Shown here: positions 12,909 through 26,207 of the stretch, one piece after another
Position numbering within the stretch: the stretch's first letter is position 1
How the letters are laid out: each line of letters starts with the position of its first letter
The notes under the pieces: generated by a model
Seen by the model: the letters and a program-made list of their open reading frames with translations, nothing else
Told to the model about the DNA's origin: nothing
Database searches by the model: none
Position numbers and translations under genes: made by a program
DNA from: Spisula solida
Lineage: Eukaryota > Mollusca > Bivalvia > Venerida > Mactridae
Direction of reading: 5' to 3'
Assembly (NCBI GenBank): GCA_947247005.1
Contig: OX365953.1
Span: 2,113,001 to 2,177,000, forward strand
Length of the DNA: 64,000 bases

Positions 12909-14479
12909 GACGCTCCGAAGATAGCTTCGATTTCTACTACCGTTCAAATCCATGTCTTTTGAATCGATTTATAAATGTAAAGCTGGTTTGTTGAAATGCC
13001 AATGGTGTTATGAATATCACTCATACATACAGTTTCTGTCGCCACATCCCAATATATGTCTGTCCACATTCTTTTCTTATTAAAAGAGTTATATAATTAT
13101 CTTCTTATGGGCATTAGTTTTTTACGCATAACTCAATTTTTAACATTTTTACTTGCATTCAGTCCTTCATTCTAAGGGAAGTAAGTAATCACTATAAAAT
13201 GTTGTGACGGTATGAACGGCTTTTAACTGAACAGACAAAAGAAGCTCCATGAGAAAAACAAAAAGCATTCCAGTAATAGCCTCCACTTCAGCGACGACAA
13301 TGTACTCCAATCACACGAGAGTCGGAATGAACCGGTGACCGGACTGACGTAGCGGAATAGCAATTCGAGGTACATTCTTATGCGTTCGAAATTCCATATG
13401 TTCGGACCAATTTGAATGTTTTCACATACTATAAACCTATTTCGTTAGAAATAAAATACCGTATTGAACTAAAAAATTAAGCCATGCTTTAACCGTTTGA
13501 GTAATTATTCAAATGGATAAAATGAGCCGGAATGTCGTCAGAATAAAACTTCGAGGTGTATTCCTGCGTGATCGAAGACGCATTCTAAACATTATGTCTG
13601 CATTCGTGCATTTGTAGTGCATTCGGTATATTCCGGCTCATTTCTGTGGCCTCTTCGAATCGTTTGCGCATGTTAAAAATAAATTCACTACAGTAGAGCC
13701 TGTTTTAAAATAGAGCCTGTATTAAAATATACAGGCTCTATTGTAGTGATTTTTTTCTATTTTTGTTTTAAGTATGCAAGTTCCTGTGGTTTTGGAGATA
13801 AACAGTCACAATAGTCTCCTGAAAACCTGGCCAAGTCAGACTGAGTAGAAATGTCAAGTGGTAAAAATTACGTACGACATATGTTAACCAATGACATACT
13901 GATTACAGATTTATTATGTCTTACTAGCTTCACAAACTCTCAATTCTCGTGATAAGAACACTTCATGGTCATTCCCAATACTTCAACATCAATGTTTATG
14001 TGGATACTCGTCAAATTCCGCAAGAAAACATGTACATTTGTATTATCGATGATGAATACTGTACATAAGTGTAGTGTGAATCAGGTCGGTAAAAAACACA
14101 TGGAGACCGTTAACATGGGCGAGCGCTACGTAGCGCTTTCCACGGGAGGTAATCCTTGCCTTCTATATTTAATTGAACGGGGGGGGTAACTGAATAAAAG
14201 CGCTCGGTAGCGCTTTGCTTAGGCAACGGACCCATGAACTTGTTTCGTGAAATAAAACTAATAACTTGAGCATGTAAAGGGTGTAAAGAAAACTCGGTCC
14301 GGTCAGAACGTATGCCGTATTCTTATTTTTACCAGGCAATTTATCATGAAATTTAGACCGAAGGTACCATACTAAATTTAGGAAGTGTACAATTCCATCC
14401 ACTTTTTCTTGAATACTGCTGGTACCCGATGGAGAGTTGATTTAAAAGTCTCCAAACTCGAGCAGAGACGGTGATATCT
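12909..14479. other. Non-coding spacer with one short hairpin
   Basis: The only clear structure is an inverted repeat at 13685-13749: 'TCACTACAGTAGAGCCTG' pairs with 'CAGGCTCTATTGTAGTGA'. The loop holds a second copy of the arm word. The rest shows no exon with splice support. Confidence 0.5.
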
Positions 14480-14701
14480 GGCCCCAATCTCCCGAAGCAT
14501 CTCAAGAAGAAATCTCAACTCAAATTGAGATTTTGCTCAAGTCAAAGTATAAATTTGAGATCATTCTTAAGTTTTGTGCTCAAAATATTTTACTGTAATA
14601 AACTCGGAACAATGTATCTGTTTTGTGGTGCTAACTTTCAGATTCTGGTCTTCCATTAATTTATCGCAGCTCAGATTGAGATGCTTTGGGAGATCGGGGC
14701 C
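14480..14701. mobile_element. MITE with GGCCCCAATCTCCCGAAGC ends
   Basis: A 222-bp element. The left end 'GGCCCCAATCTCCCGAAGC' is mirrored by the right end 'GCTTTGGGAGATCGGGGCC'. Subterminal 'CTCAAATTGAGATTT' words are themselves palindromic. Related, longer and rearranged sequence occurs at 57350-58040. It encodes nothing. The target duplication is unclear. Confidence 0.75.
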
Positions 14702-15026
14702 TGGTAGATTATTCCAATGAGTGACTGTTCTGGGGAAGAATGAATACTGGTATATATTTAAGCGGCAGTGGAACGGGATGAATTTGAGCTACCCATAGAT
14801 CAAGAGTCCCTTCCCAAAGCCGGTGTTGTGCAGTGTGGCAATGGTATGGCCACTAAAGCAGTGACTGGCATGTACAATAGGTCGACATATGCATATATCC
14901 TAATGATATCCTAATAGTCACATGTGTACCTCATTTCATTCTGAGATTGCCTCATCGCATTTGTTATATCTATCAACATGTAAAAGAGCTAACAGAGATG
15001 GTTTTGTGCTCGGCCTTTAGGGTTTT

Positions 15027-15120
15027 TTATCTATAATAAAAGATATAAGATCTTTGTCCAATTCCAAAATCAATTTATTTCAAGTTCACGTAGATCTAGA
15101 ATTTTACAAGTTCTGATACT
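15027..15120 (+). repeat. 94-bp direct repeat, left copy
   Basis: Starts 'TTATCTATAATAAAAGATAT' and ends 'ACAAGTTCTGATACT'. Differs from 20484-20577 at essentially one visible base. The right copy begins exactly at the target duplication of the 15825-20483 element, so the pair probably existed, about 700 bp apart, before that insertion. Confidence 0.9.
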
Positions 15121-15824
15121 ATATATAATACATGTAATCATTACAGATTTCATAACAAATCATTATTAAAGACATATTTCCATAAAACATTATAAACCTT
15201 TTAAATATAAGTCATTAGCATATTAAAGAATCACCAAAATTACACAGCTCATTTTTTAACCAACAACATCACAGAAAATTATCAAAAACAACATTTCCTC
15301 ACCATGGTTACTGATTCCATTTGATAAACAATATATTTCTGCATCATGCTGACAGGCTGTCACTTATTAAAAGCCTTAATTTATTCTTTTATTTACCAAA
15401 ACATGTGAGAATTCTCAAAATCATTTCTCGTGCTTACTTCCGCATTAAATAAACCCAAAGATAGAAAACAACGATAAATTTGACAGTGTAGCCGAAGTAC
15501 AAAAATCTACCGCAAAGGCGCTTTAATTGAGTGTGGATAAAATATGCTACCTGTCAGACAATAGATTAAGCGTACAGTCAATAATAAAGCTCTTCTGTGT
15601 TCTTACAAATTAAAATACATGTATAAATAAAATGTTCTAAGCCCTATGAAATTCAACTTATAATGACTTTCAACAAATCAGTTATTTTAAACAACTTAAA
15701 AATAATCAGTGACTTACTTAGAAGAACATCAAAAATCTATCAGTTTAATCGAACAAAAGCTACACTTAAGATGAATCAGCATTAACATACAAAATAAAAC
15801 AAAGTACCAAGTAAATTTCTTATC

Positions 15825-18800
15825 CACGGTGGGGAAACCACGTGACCAAAAGCGGTGCAGTGCACGATTTTCGACCGAAAACAGCGTCGATTCAGGTAGG
15901 TTTTTTCACTCTAACTTCTTTGATACACCATTGTTTTTAGTCAGATAGCGCGCATAAACCCCGCGATTGAAAGCGGTTTCATCGGCTTTATGGATCTTGA
16001 TGCAATTCTACTCCGTTTTTACGTAATCCTTGCCCAACCGATTCCAAATTTGTGAAATGTTTAGATAACGTACACTTCAGTTCGCAAATTATGCATCTAG
16101 CACAGCTTCTATGGCAAACATTCTGTCAAATGATGGATAAAATGGAAGCTAGTTGATATTCTAAGCAGTGTGTGATATATAAAATATGTCCCTTAAGAAA
16201 CTTTGGAAATATCATCATACGAAGGGTTTGGTAACGTACACTTTGCCATATTTCTGAAGGTAACGTACACGTCAAATGTTTCATTTCTAACAATCGAACT
16301 GAATACTACCATTTAACTCGTCAATTAATAAATAGTTTATAGGTAAGCCCGACTGAATACAAACAAATAATCTATACCCACATAAACATGTTGTTTATTC
16401 ACAAAAACATAGTTTTTGAAGTAATATACATGTATTTGCAATAACAAATAGGCCTACTCGTGGATTTTAGGTTAATGGTCATGCTCGCTGACAAGTTCTT
16501 CGAGATGTTAAAGAATGATTGCTTGCTTTGAAATGTGGACTGTATATATGAGCGGTTAAAATATTGTGTAATATTATAACATGGTGAGATAAGCATCACT
16601 AGATTTATAGATAGAATTTGACCTCTTAGCCGTAACCTTCGAATGTTTACTGTATAAAGTACATAGCTTAAAGTGCAGTCACGATTCAATACTCGTTTTC
16701 GATTTATAAACATCAATACTTACTAGAAGATATATCTATAGTCTGCCGACGACAACATTACAGTTACTTTTGTTTACAAATACAAATGAAAAATGTATTG
16801 TGGTTTATGGTCATTTTCGTTAGAAAACAAAGGATTTTGTAATCATCGGTCTCGAAAACGAGTATTGCGTCATGACTGAACTTTCATATAGTTTATACCC
16901 AAAGGTTACGACACAGAGGCCAGATTATATAGATATATACCTCTCTTTGTAATACACGCGAGTAATAAACATGCAAACGAGGCATATACAAGGGCTAGTC
17001 ACTTTATTTATGTATGTATACACATTGTCAAAAATGTAAAAGAATAAATATTTAGAATAGAATAAATTTTACATCCAATTACGAGCCCTCTTTGGGCACA
17101 TATATGCACACAATAACAGATGAACACGAACATTAGAGCTATAACCGTAATTAAACATGACGGTGCATGCGTTAACCGCGGGTATGAATAAGATTGGGAC
17201 GAAATGTTCTTGCGGAACATCTGACAACTACAGTCGTTTCAGCTAATTCTGCGCATCGGGTAATTCTGCGCACCTTAATTTGCATATTGTAAGATTATTG
17301 AAAATGGTTTCCGCAGAATCAATGCATGGGTAATAGGTTGATACCCCCTGACCCTAAATTTGGTATTTAGAGTATTATGCCATCGTTCCGGGTAAACATG
17401 CTCGGGATATAATTCTCTACAGTTACCGAATTCATCTTGGTTTAATTTATTTACACCATGTTATAACATATTTTCAGCTCTGCAAGTCAGAACTTCTTCT
17501 AGAAACCTTTGATACAGTACCGACCAAAGCTCGACCATGATCAACGGTAGCTGATCAACAAACATGTAGGACGATTATCTACACCAGAAGTGGACTTGAT
17601 CAAAATTTCACCAGCACCATTGAATGTGCCTCAGACAGGGTCAAGCACACATCTTGACAGTCAAATGACAACACATGGTCTGAACATAACCAATGGCCTA
17701 TATTAAAAGTTCCAGTGGCTTCAGTGTCAACCCGCAATTTACGATAAATAATGAACATCCCATATTTGGTCACCAAGCAGACAAGCAGACATTCGCAGTA
17801 CTTTCAAACTTGGTGCACGTGTGATGGTTATGGATAATTTACCTCAATAATCACACGGCATTGTCAAGAAATATACCAAGCCCGTCAAGTCGTGTTCACG
17901 TTGAAACAGTTGACCTGGTGATATCCTGTGGCTAGTTTCTGTCACTTGTTGAAAGTGACGTAGTATTCGTTTTGAATCAAATAATCTGTGCGAACACATT
18001 GTGGTACTCTATTTTTGCCGATACTTCATTATACACCTTTAGTAGTACTTATTGGTGAGATTTCTATTGAAATCTCTATGTAGATGTTTAGAGGTAGGAA
18101 CGGGTAATATCCTTCCTGTTCTGTTAAACTTTGACCAGAAAATTGTCAATGTTGATTTTTAATCCACATGTGGAGAAGTTGGTGGTTCCTTCAATCTGAC
18201 TAAAGTATTGATCTGCGTAGCAGGTTTGAGGATATGGTTTTAATCAGATTGGTGGTTCCTTGTGGAAAGGACTTTAAGGTAATGGCAAGTCATACCATTC
18301 TATAAAATTTTCCAATCATGTTGATTTTCTTAAACAGGTGGGAAGATTGGTGTTACCTTGTGGAAAGGTATAGAAAACATGCCAAGAAAACTTGTTAGGT
18401 GAATCGGCTGCTGTAAATGACATGTAGACAACAATATTTAAACACTCTAAGAAAGTATTATTTATTCAATGTATGTATGTTTTGTTATTACAGTACAGCA
18501 TATGTGTATATAAAATGCACTTATTAAACCAAAATAAAATATTGCCTTTAATAAGTATAATTACTGTCTGTTGATATATATCCTACTTTAACACTAACAA
18601 AAAAATGCATATTTCTACACTCCACCATTTTTATCTAGGTTCTCTAACCAGATCAGGTTGGTTTGTAATCCAACTGACAGCCTGCTATTAAAGAATAGCT
18701 GCTGTGGTAGAAAACCATTGGTAGAAATTCTGTTATTGAAATTGCAAGACAAACTATAGCTCGAAACAAATTAACTTGGTCCTCGACCTTTAAGCATTAA

Positions 18801-20483
18801 CGTTCTTCTGCAGAATAAATCAAATTTTGCAAGAAAGTCATGCCTTGTAGAAGGTGTATAGAAGTAATTTTATTACACCTCATATACATTCATTATTTTA
18901 ATCGCTGATAAAAACAAAGGCAGAAATTAAATATAGTTGAGCAATCAACTGTTCAATAATGCAATGAAATAGAAAGTTTGAGGACCAAGTTAATTTGTTA
19001 TATATCTCTCAGTATGGAATTACTAGAATGTCTGTACCTTTAGCTTGAAAAGTAGACAGTACTCGGGAGTGTTGTCACGGATAGAAAATGGTATCAAACT
19101 TCTGACAAATGGAAAAATATCTTACAAGTCAACATTCACCATTAACACAGCGAACTTGAAATCTGTACTACGTAGTCAAGAGACTCAACTGACTTGACCG
19201 TGTTTCTACCCATATTTCATCATGAGCCGATACATAAAATTCACGAAAACATCACATTTTTATCAGACAATGAATATACATTTTTAGTTTTACAATAATA
19301 GCACAATTAACCCTTTACTCCATATATGACTATATAAGACTAGTTTGACTGTGCACAACATCCCCAAATACACTAAATTCCTTAAATGAATAGACACTCC
19401 CCTTTAATAAAACATTGCACTTCATATCCATTGCCACCAGGGTAAGAGAGAACCATTTCTTTTCTTTTGTATATCGGAACAGAAATATGGGTACTAATTT
19501 CAGATCTTCTGTCAGAAATAATCAAATGTGTTTGTTCAGACGACTGTACATGTATTTGTAAATGAGACCAGTCGTCATTGCGCTGGAATTTCATGTAAAC
19601 TGTTTTTCGAATTCCTGGCATACTCCGGTCGCTCATGAAGATCTGTCTCTCCTAAAGATTACCTCTTCTTCAGAGTAGTAGATCACTAGGTGGTATAGGT
19701 TTGATTGAACCTGAAATGAGAAATAACATGAATAAGTTAGCCCTAGATCACACATATACAGCCTTGACAAGCTTGCTGCCTCGAAGTGGCTGCTTTTTAA
19801 CATCTGACTTTTCAGCCTGGCTGAGTGTGCATAACGGGCAAGTAATCAAGTAAGTAAGTACAATCAGTGCTGATATAGAGAGTTAACATTATTGACATTG
19901 ACGACAACGTCAGGGCCAGAAAAGTCAACTGAAATGACACTTAATAGATTTTAACTATACAATTTACTTTACCTAACCCTGTATATTTCAATTATAAAAA
20001 TGAATTTGTAAGTGCACGTTACCATATGAAAGATCGCGTGTACGTTACCTTCAGAAATATGGCAAAGTGCACGTTACCAAACCCATCGTATGATGATATT
20101 TCCAAAGTTTCTTAAGAGACATATTTTATATTTCACACACTGCTTAGAATATTAACTAGCTTCCATTTAATCCATCATTTGACAAAGTATTTGCCATAGA
20201 AGCTGTGCTAGATGCATAGTTTGCGAACTGAAGTGTACGTTATCTAAACATTTCACAAATTTGGAATCGGTTGGGCAAGGATTACATAAAAACGGAGTAG
20301 AATTGCATCAAGATCCATAAAGCCGATGTAACCGCTTTCAATCGCGGGGTTTATGCGCGCTATCTGACTAAAAACAATGGTGCATCAAAGAAGTTAGAGT
20401 GAAAAAACCTACCTGAATCGACGCTGTTTTCGGTCGAAAATCGTGCACTGCACCGCTTTTGGTCACGTGGTTTCCCCACCGTG
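15825..20483. mobile_element. 4.66-kb transposon with CACGGTG termini and 5-bp TSD (Transib/RAG-like, non-autonomous)
   Basis: The left terminus 'CACGGTGGGGAAACCACGTG' is matched inverted by 'CACGTGGTTTCCCCACCGTG' at the right. The arms stay near-identical for about 450 bp (15825-16275 and 20035-20483), and both ends are flanked by TTATC (15820-15824 and 20484-20488). Transib transposons and the RAG recombination signal heptamer (CACAGTG) share CAC-RTG-type termini and 5-bp duplications (established knowledge), so Transib-like is my best class. The 3.8-kb interior has no long open frame, so no transposase is encoded here. Long arms and a 5-bp duplication could also fit another cut-and-paste superfamily. 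A 235-bp MITE is nested inside. Confidence 0.75.
18765..18999. mobile_element. MITE nested in the CACGGTG element
   Basis: Perfect terminal inverted repeat: 'AACAAATTAACTTGGTCCTC' at the left, its exact complement 'GAGGACCAAGTTAATTTGTT' at the right. 235 bp, AT-rich, non-coding. It lies in the interior of the 15825-20483 element. I could not fix a target duplication. Confidence 0.8.
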
Positions 20484-20577
20484 TTATCTATAATAAAAGA
20501 TATAAGATCTTTGTCCAATTCCCAAATCAATTTATTTCAAGTTCACGTAGATCTAGAATTTTACAAGTTCTGATACT
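20484..20577 (+). repeat. 94-bp direct repeat, right copy
   Basis: Near-perfect copy of 15027-15120, starting with the TTATC that also serves as the right-hand target duplication of the CACGGTG element. Without the element, the two repeats would bracket about 700 bp. That is a layout seen in very small LTR-type elements or simple tandem duplications. Confidence 0.9.
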
Positions 20578-21876
20578 GCGACCTTGGGGAAAGGGACTTT
20601 AAGGAATCATAATTGTCGCATGCTGTTAATCTCTAGCCAACCAAAAAAGAGTATTCTATAAGTTACTAGGGCAATCAGACAATACTTTAATGTTCCTGAC
20701 CAATCAAAAATGTGGGCGTAAACTTTCGGACCTCTGCGTTACCTAAACAGACCGCGTTCCTATGTGACGTAAGATCTGTACTTAATCGGTTTGTTAATTC
20801 GATATATACAATAAACGTGTCATCAGTCATATCTGTATTACATAAAATTCTGTAATAAAATTGCCAGGTACAACTTAGTTCCCTGATAATCTAATCGTTA
20901 AGCCTGCAGAAGTGGAATTTGCATAATGGTAAAGTCTGTAAAAGGTGATAAAAATCTTTCAAGTAGAATTATCAGAGGTTGTCAGCGTGATAGCTTATCT
21001 GTTTCTATCCTTCTTTGTTTCATACATTTCTGTTCATTTCCTGTTTTCTTTCTATTTCTAATATGTACAAAATATCAATTTAAAGAATACAAAACACAAA
21101 ATCTATTTACAAAATGTCCTCAAAAACTTACACACAAAAATGGCCTGAAAATGCCGCATTACAATGGTCTGATAGTTCAATTCCATGAGAATAGATCAGA
21201 CCTAACTGCTATATATACGAGGGTCGGTCCTTCAATACCCGGACGATCGCCATAGCGCTTGATTGAAACATGCAATTTTATTATTTGCTTTCAATGGATT
21301 ACGGAGATTTTTCAGTGAAAATAACAGTGAAATTACCACTTTGTTATTTTCACTGTTTTAGAAGCTGGTTCCAGTATCGTTCAGAAAAAGAAACGTAAGG
21401 TCAACGGTGCCGGGCTTTAAAATGTACGTTACGTCATCATGACGTCACAATTGTCACGTCGTGACGTTCCAATTTCGACGTGATTTTTCCAATTAAGGGG
21501 GACCACTCCTGACGATTTTGCGTCGTCTGCGCATCATTTCGCGCAGCTGGTTTACGGATGTTGCGACGATTCTGAGAACGATTTTTACGCTGCCTGACTG
21601 CGTGTTTTGCTTTAAATATATCTTAAATTGAATTGTTCAAGCGAGGTTCGTCAATTGCAAGGGAAATAACCGCTGTGGGAGTTTGATTCGTTATTTTTTT
21701 TATATTTACGACACCGGACTCCTTTACGACACGTAAACATTTTCACGAAAATGAAACTAATGACCGTGATAAAAAGCTGTTTTAAATCAACTGTGTGCGC
21801 GAATAGACTCGGTAATATTGTCGTAGTACATGTGGGCCACTAATACATGACCAGGTCCGATCGTTTAACGTACATC
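20578..21876. other. Spacer grading into CpG/ACGTCA-richer sequence
   Basis: 20578-21350 is AT-rich and non-coding; 'TATACGAGGGTCGGTCCTT' at 21216 resembles a mariner terminal repeat but has no partner. From about 21400 to 21850 CpG and ACGTCA/TGACGTG words become denser than in surrounding DNA. That would suit a promoter or 5' untranslated region for the possible exon that follows. Confidence 0.35.
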
Positions 21877-22012
21877 ATGGCAGAAGACACGAAACTCGGG
21901 TCGTCAGGGACGACTCTCACAGATCTGACCTTCAACAACTGTTCAACAGTTGTTCAAGTCATGAAGTTGTGTCAACATTATTCGAATTCGACAATTCAGA
22001 TCGTCATTGATC
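21877..22012 (+). CDS. Possible first coding exon of an unrecognised gene
   Basis: An ATG opens 45 codons beginning MAEDTKLGSSGTTLTDLTF and running to a consensus donor (C|GTGAGT) at 22013. The codons look protein-like and a CpG-richer stretch lies upstream. I do not recognise the family. Downstream on the same strand are acceptor-like sites at about 23389 (TTTCAG, exon to a GT near 23521) and 24176 (TTTTCAG) with AATAAA near 24306. Translating into either gives a stop within a few codons, so the transcript may be non-coding, truncated, or spliced elsewhere. Treat as tentative. Confidence 0.3.
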
Positions 22013-25000
22013 GTGAGTATAAAGTCAATTTGGTTACGTGTGTGTTTCCTTATACTGCCTTACAACATGTTCTATCCTTACTGGTAGGACACATGCTTGA
22101 TCTAGATAATGGGACTCTGTGTAGACTCTAGTCCAGTGTAGCCACAAATGACCTGGTTGGTGTACCCAATGTTTAGGCTTAGTGTACATGCTGGGTGCAG
22201 ATCGATTATCATCATAAGTCCTGGACAAAGGGTGACAGGCTACTGTCCACTTTTGTACGATGACTCGCTGGCCAACATCAGGAGCCCTTTGCCTTACCAA
22301 ACTGCCACCGAGCGCTGGATAGTGGTATGCTAGAAAACAGCTTGCTTCAGAAAAGCATGACATAGCAAATAAAATATATGCTACTGGCGAGCGCTCTCAG
22401 ATAGCAGACCGTTGCACAGCAAAGTGCTACCGAAGCGGTCTGTTGCATAAGAAGGCACTTGGTAGCGCTCACCTAGCAAAGTGCTGAGAAACGGTATGCT
22501 ATTGACAAACACTTGTTGCTGGCTGGTTGCATGTAGTTGCAAAGACACAGTAAAGCGCTCGATTGCGGTATTTGGTAGCGCTTTGGTTAGGCAACAGGCT
22601 CCAAATGGTCACCAACAAATGTCTAGGGCACATTTTGATTATATCAGTCAGACTCTAAGCCCCGATGGCTGGCCCCTGGCCTGATTAGCCAAATTGTATG
22701 CTGGCCGATCCTTCAGTCTGCGATTGAAACAAGACTCAATTTATGATATTTTTTCATTATAACATAAATTTATGGAATAAAATATGTAGCCCCTATACAT
22801 GCGCAACTATCTCCTATATAAGTATAACCAGTTCTTCTCAAGTTGGGTGGGAAACACGGAAAAGTGTTCCTAAAATTTTTAGTGGCCCACCTGGTATTCA
22901 AACCTTGGACCTCCACATCATTATTCAGTATTTGGTAGTGTCTGGAGCTTAATAACTTACTAAGTTTGCTTGACTTCCATAGGTCACGCATTCAGAATAT
23001 ATTTAAATTATTATTATAAATTACCTATAAAAGTTAGTATAATACCAAAATGTCTATAGATATACAGGAGTTCCATTTGACTCAGGAGTAGGGGTTTTGA
23101 CCCTTGAAATTTCCAAAAAGCCACATTTTGACCCTGAAGATTTTGGTTTAAAGGGTCCTTAAGCTTTTCTCTTAAAATCATGGTTATTTTGTCTATGAAA
23201 TATGGTAAAATTTAGTCAAATGTATCAAAATGACCCTTCTGTTCAGATTCAGAAGCTAGTGGAACCCCTGGATCTATATAGTGATTTTTTTATTTCATTG
23301 TTAGAACTTTGTATCAGTATAGAACTATAAAAAGATGTGACCTATTGTAACTATTGTCTGAGATTCATTTGGATTTCTAATTTCAGATTATGCTGGACCA
23401 GTGTAAAAGCAGACATTAAACAACACAGTCTGAAAGAACGTCTACCGTACTATTTGTACTATTGTGAAAATCTCAAGGCATGGTTGCATTCAGTCTGGCT
23501 ATAGTACCTGCAAACAGGGTAATAACTTTTAAACTTTGTTGTATATAATATATGTAAAATCTTGTTTATGATCCGGTTTAACATGTTTAACAATTTTTCG
23601 GTTATATGCGGCAGCTCTCTTAAAAAGTCTGGTTTCCTGGATGGTATTCTTACTTGTTCTTAATTACCCTTCCACAAGGATCCAACAACTTCTCCACATG
23701 TGGAGGAAAAATCAAATTTACCTACATGGACTAACAATAGAATCTGGATGAACAAGCCCACTAACCAAGATTTAACCTCAGCTACATTTTTACATCATTT
23801 ATAAAAAGTAAAGAGTGAAAATGCCTCTGACATCATGTATAGCTTATATGGAATGACAATTGTGTAAAAAGAAGTTTTTCCATTGTAACAATCTTAGTAA
23901 CCACCTGAAGTTGCACAATTATTATCATTTTTGTGTATTATTTGAATCTTGTGTATAATATGCAGTTTTTAAAAAATTTTATAAGTTTTTAAATCTTGAT
24001 ACCAATATTAAATTATATTGCTATAGTATATTAAGTGCACTTGACTTATTTGCACTTAATAAATCTCACTGAATATTGCACATTTTGTTGCATACACAAA
24101 GTGTTACATTTATTTACAATGTCCCTTTTGTATCAAATGTTTTAATAATAAAATTTTATTTTATTTGTTTTCAGTGTCCTAGACTATTGTTCATGTACTT
24201 CCTGCTGTCTGAAGACACCCAGTGACCAAGATGTGATGCATTACTAAAAAGATAATGAAGACACTCATATAAGACATTCAAAAGTGTTCTGTGTTAAACA
24301 AGGCCAATAAATCAGTATACCAAGTGCAAATTAGTGCATACAAATTATACAACATTAATGCATGCTTTTAAAGTTTGATTGAAATAGACATTATTCGTGT
24401 TCACAGGATGTTTAAATTGTTTATAGATATTTACCAATATTTTCTGACTTCAAATAGTATTGAAAATCATACATGCTCGAGTATTGATACATTATAGTCA
24501 GAGTTTAGTGTTGACCTACATATTTAGGTAGAACTATGAAATAGTATACATGTATATTAGATTAATTGTTACTAGGTTGCTTACAGTCAAACTTGTGTTA
24601 AAGACCACCTGTGAACAAAAATCAATATTATAAAACCTGTCTATAAAGACCACCTTTTTACACAGTGTATAAACAAGTCAATTTCCGGTTATCGCAATAT
24701 AGTCTTGCAATGAGTCATACAGTGATAGGAAATCACCAAATGTTTCAATCACAATTAGTCATACAAGTTGAATTGTATAGTATCCCAATAAGTCATACAT
24801 TGATTTGGTTTATATGCTGTGTTAAATGTCTCATCAGATCACTTTTCATTGATATTTGGCCTGTTTTGAGAAGATACCCATCAGCAGGAACTACATTTTA
24901 CTATCTGTTTTAGTGTTACCATGGGTCATCTTTCTACACAAAACTGACTTTAATTCCAGTTGATAATTGCCAGAAATCATATACAGTACATTGTATACTG

Positions 25001-25139
25001 ATATCATTGAGTATACTATGTCAATAATGTCACTGCGGTCGAACTACTTTTTCATGTCAGCAATGGGTGTTCTTACTCACATGATTGGTTGCATGTGCAG
25101 ATCCAAAAGGTGTGGTACAAGGGATCAAAATGGTTTTAT
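22013..25139. other. Non-coding stretch, intronic or intergenic
   Basis: 22140-22690 contains repeated 'AGCGCT'-centred words and overlapping open frames on both strands that look repeat-derived. 23050-24660 is AT-rich, with 'CCACATGTGGAG' words also seen near 18160 and 32390. No exon beyond the tentative ones noted for 21877 is supported. Confidence 0.4.
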
Positions 25140-25500
25140 TATCCCCCGCTGAAGGCGAAGGGATATAGTAATAGTATTTGTCTGTCCATCCCATATTTTT
25201 TCCATAGCATAACTCTAAAACTATTTGAGGTATTGACTTGAAACTTGATATATGAATAGATGGCAACTATGAGACGTGCAGTGACCAAGAACCATAACTC
25301 AATGTAGTCCAGTTCTGAAATTATCTCCTTTTGTATAATTTTTTCAGAGCATAACTTCATAACTATTCAATTGATTGACTTGAAACTTTAAATATTAAGT
25401 AGATGGCATCTAGGAGAAGTTCAGTGACTAAGAAACATAACTCTAGCTGGTACCATTATTGAATTATTTCCCTTTAACCAAAGTTATGATATTCCCCTTG
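25140..25500 (+). repeat. Dispersed repeat with GTCTGTCCATCCCAT and GAAACTTGA words
   Basis: Begins 'CCCCCGCTGAAGGCGAAGGG' and continues with internally repeated units: 'ATAACTCTAAAACTATT' and 'ATAACTTCATAACTATT', then 'TTGACTTGAAACTT' twice. The style (a C/G end followed by tandemly related 'gacttgaaact' units) matches repeats common in bivalve genomes, from general familiarity. Non-coding. Confidence 0.6.
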
Positions 25501-26054
25501 ATGTTATTTACTAACATTTTAACAGAATAAGGGACCCTGATTGATTAAGCCAATTACGCTACACTTTTAAGAGAAATTAAAGCATATAAAAAACAGAAAA
25601 TTTGTTGATTTTTGGTGAAAGATCAATTTTATTTCACTCGTGATCACATACGCCACTCGTGAAAATATTGATTTTCTGTGATCACTCGATGAAATAAAAT
25701 ACGATCTTACACCAAAATCAACAAATATCCTCTATGTAATATTTGTTTGTTTAGTAAGGCTTACTCCCCAACTTGATAATTTGACAAAACTTGGTATAAT
25801 TTAATCCAACCGAACACATTCTAATAGTTGGACTCAGGTACAAGTTTTTCTAAATTAAATACTTCAGCATTAGCACAACACACGTTTTCAGAGCAGCACA
25901 ATATATTTAATATATTCAGAAAAATTCACGACCAGTTGTAACATGATAATGACATTGTTTTAAGCATATTTAGTTAACATACACATGTATAGGTGTTTGT
26001 CTTTGAATTGCATGTAAGAAACTAATATTGTAAATGAAAGTATATGGCTCGTCC

Positions 26055-26207
26055 TCAGTCAGAATCACAATCTTTACTACCACCTGCAGCCCTGTAACCT
26101 GCGTAACCTGCAGCAGCACCTAGTCCAACGTTGGTTCCGACAGCCAAGCCAGCAGCACCGGCGCTTTGTGCCAATGCAAAAGCACTTCCAGAAGCAACGG
26201 CTGAACC
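26055..26207 (-). CDS. IFI27-like: Gene A exon 3 (C-terminal half, stop codon)
   Basis: An acceptor (ATTCCAG|GGT) at 26208-26210 opens 50 codons and a TGA at 26055-26057. The translation starts GSAVASGSAFALAQSAGAAG, matching the family motif in which a Gly-Gly-x-x-x-Gly-Ser stretch leads into 'LQS-GA-GL'. It continues as a hydrophobic Gly/Ala segment and ends in a short polar tail, KDCDSD. The homologous exons of genes B and C start at the same place, which supports the border. Confidence 0.9.
   Translation of the reverse strand, partial: GSAVASGSAFALAQSAGAAGLAVGTNVGLGAAAGYAGYRAAGGSKDCDSD

Noticed and set aside
21216..21240. Mariner element starting TACGAGGGTCGGTCC
   Set aside because: No inverted partner end or transposase was found nearby, so only a possible solo terminus.
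20926..21255. 109-residue plus-strand frame
   Set aside because: Composition shifts along its length and the end falls in a mariner-terminus-like 'TATACGAGGGTCGG'. It looks like chance plus repeat.
22034..22363. 109-residue minus-strand frame near 22 kb
   Set aside because: Lies over repeated AGCGCT-type sequence and opposite other frames. No family similarity recognised.
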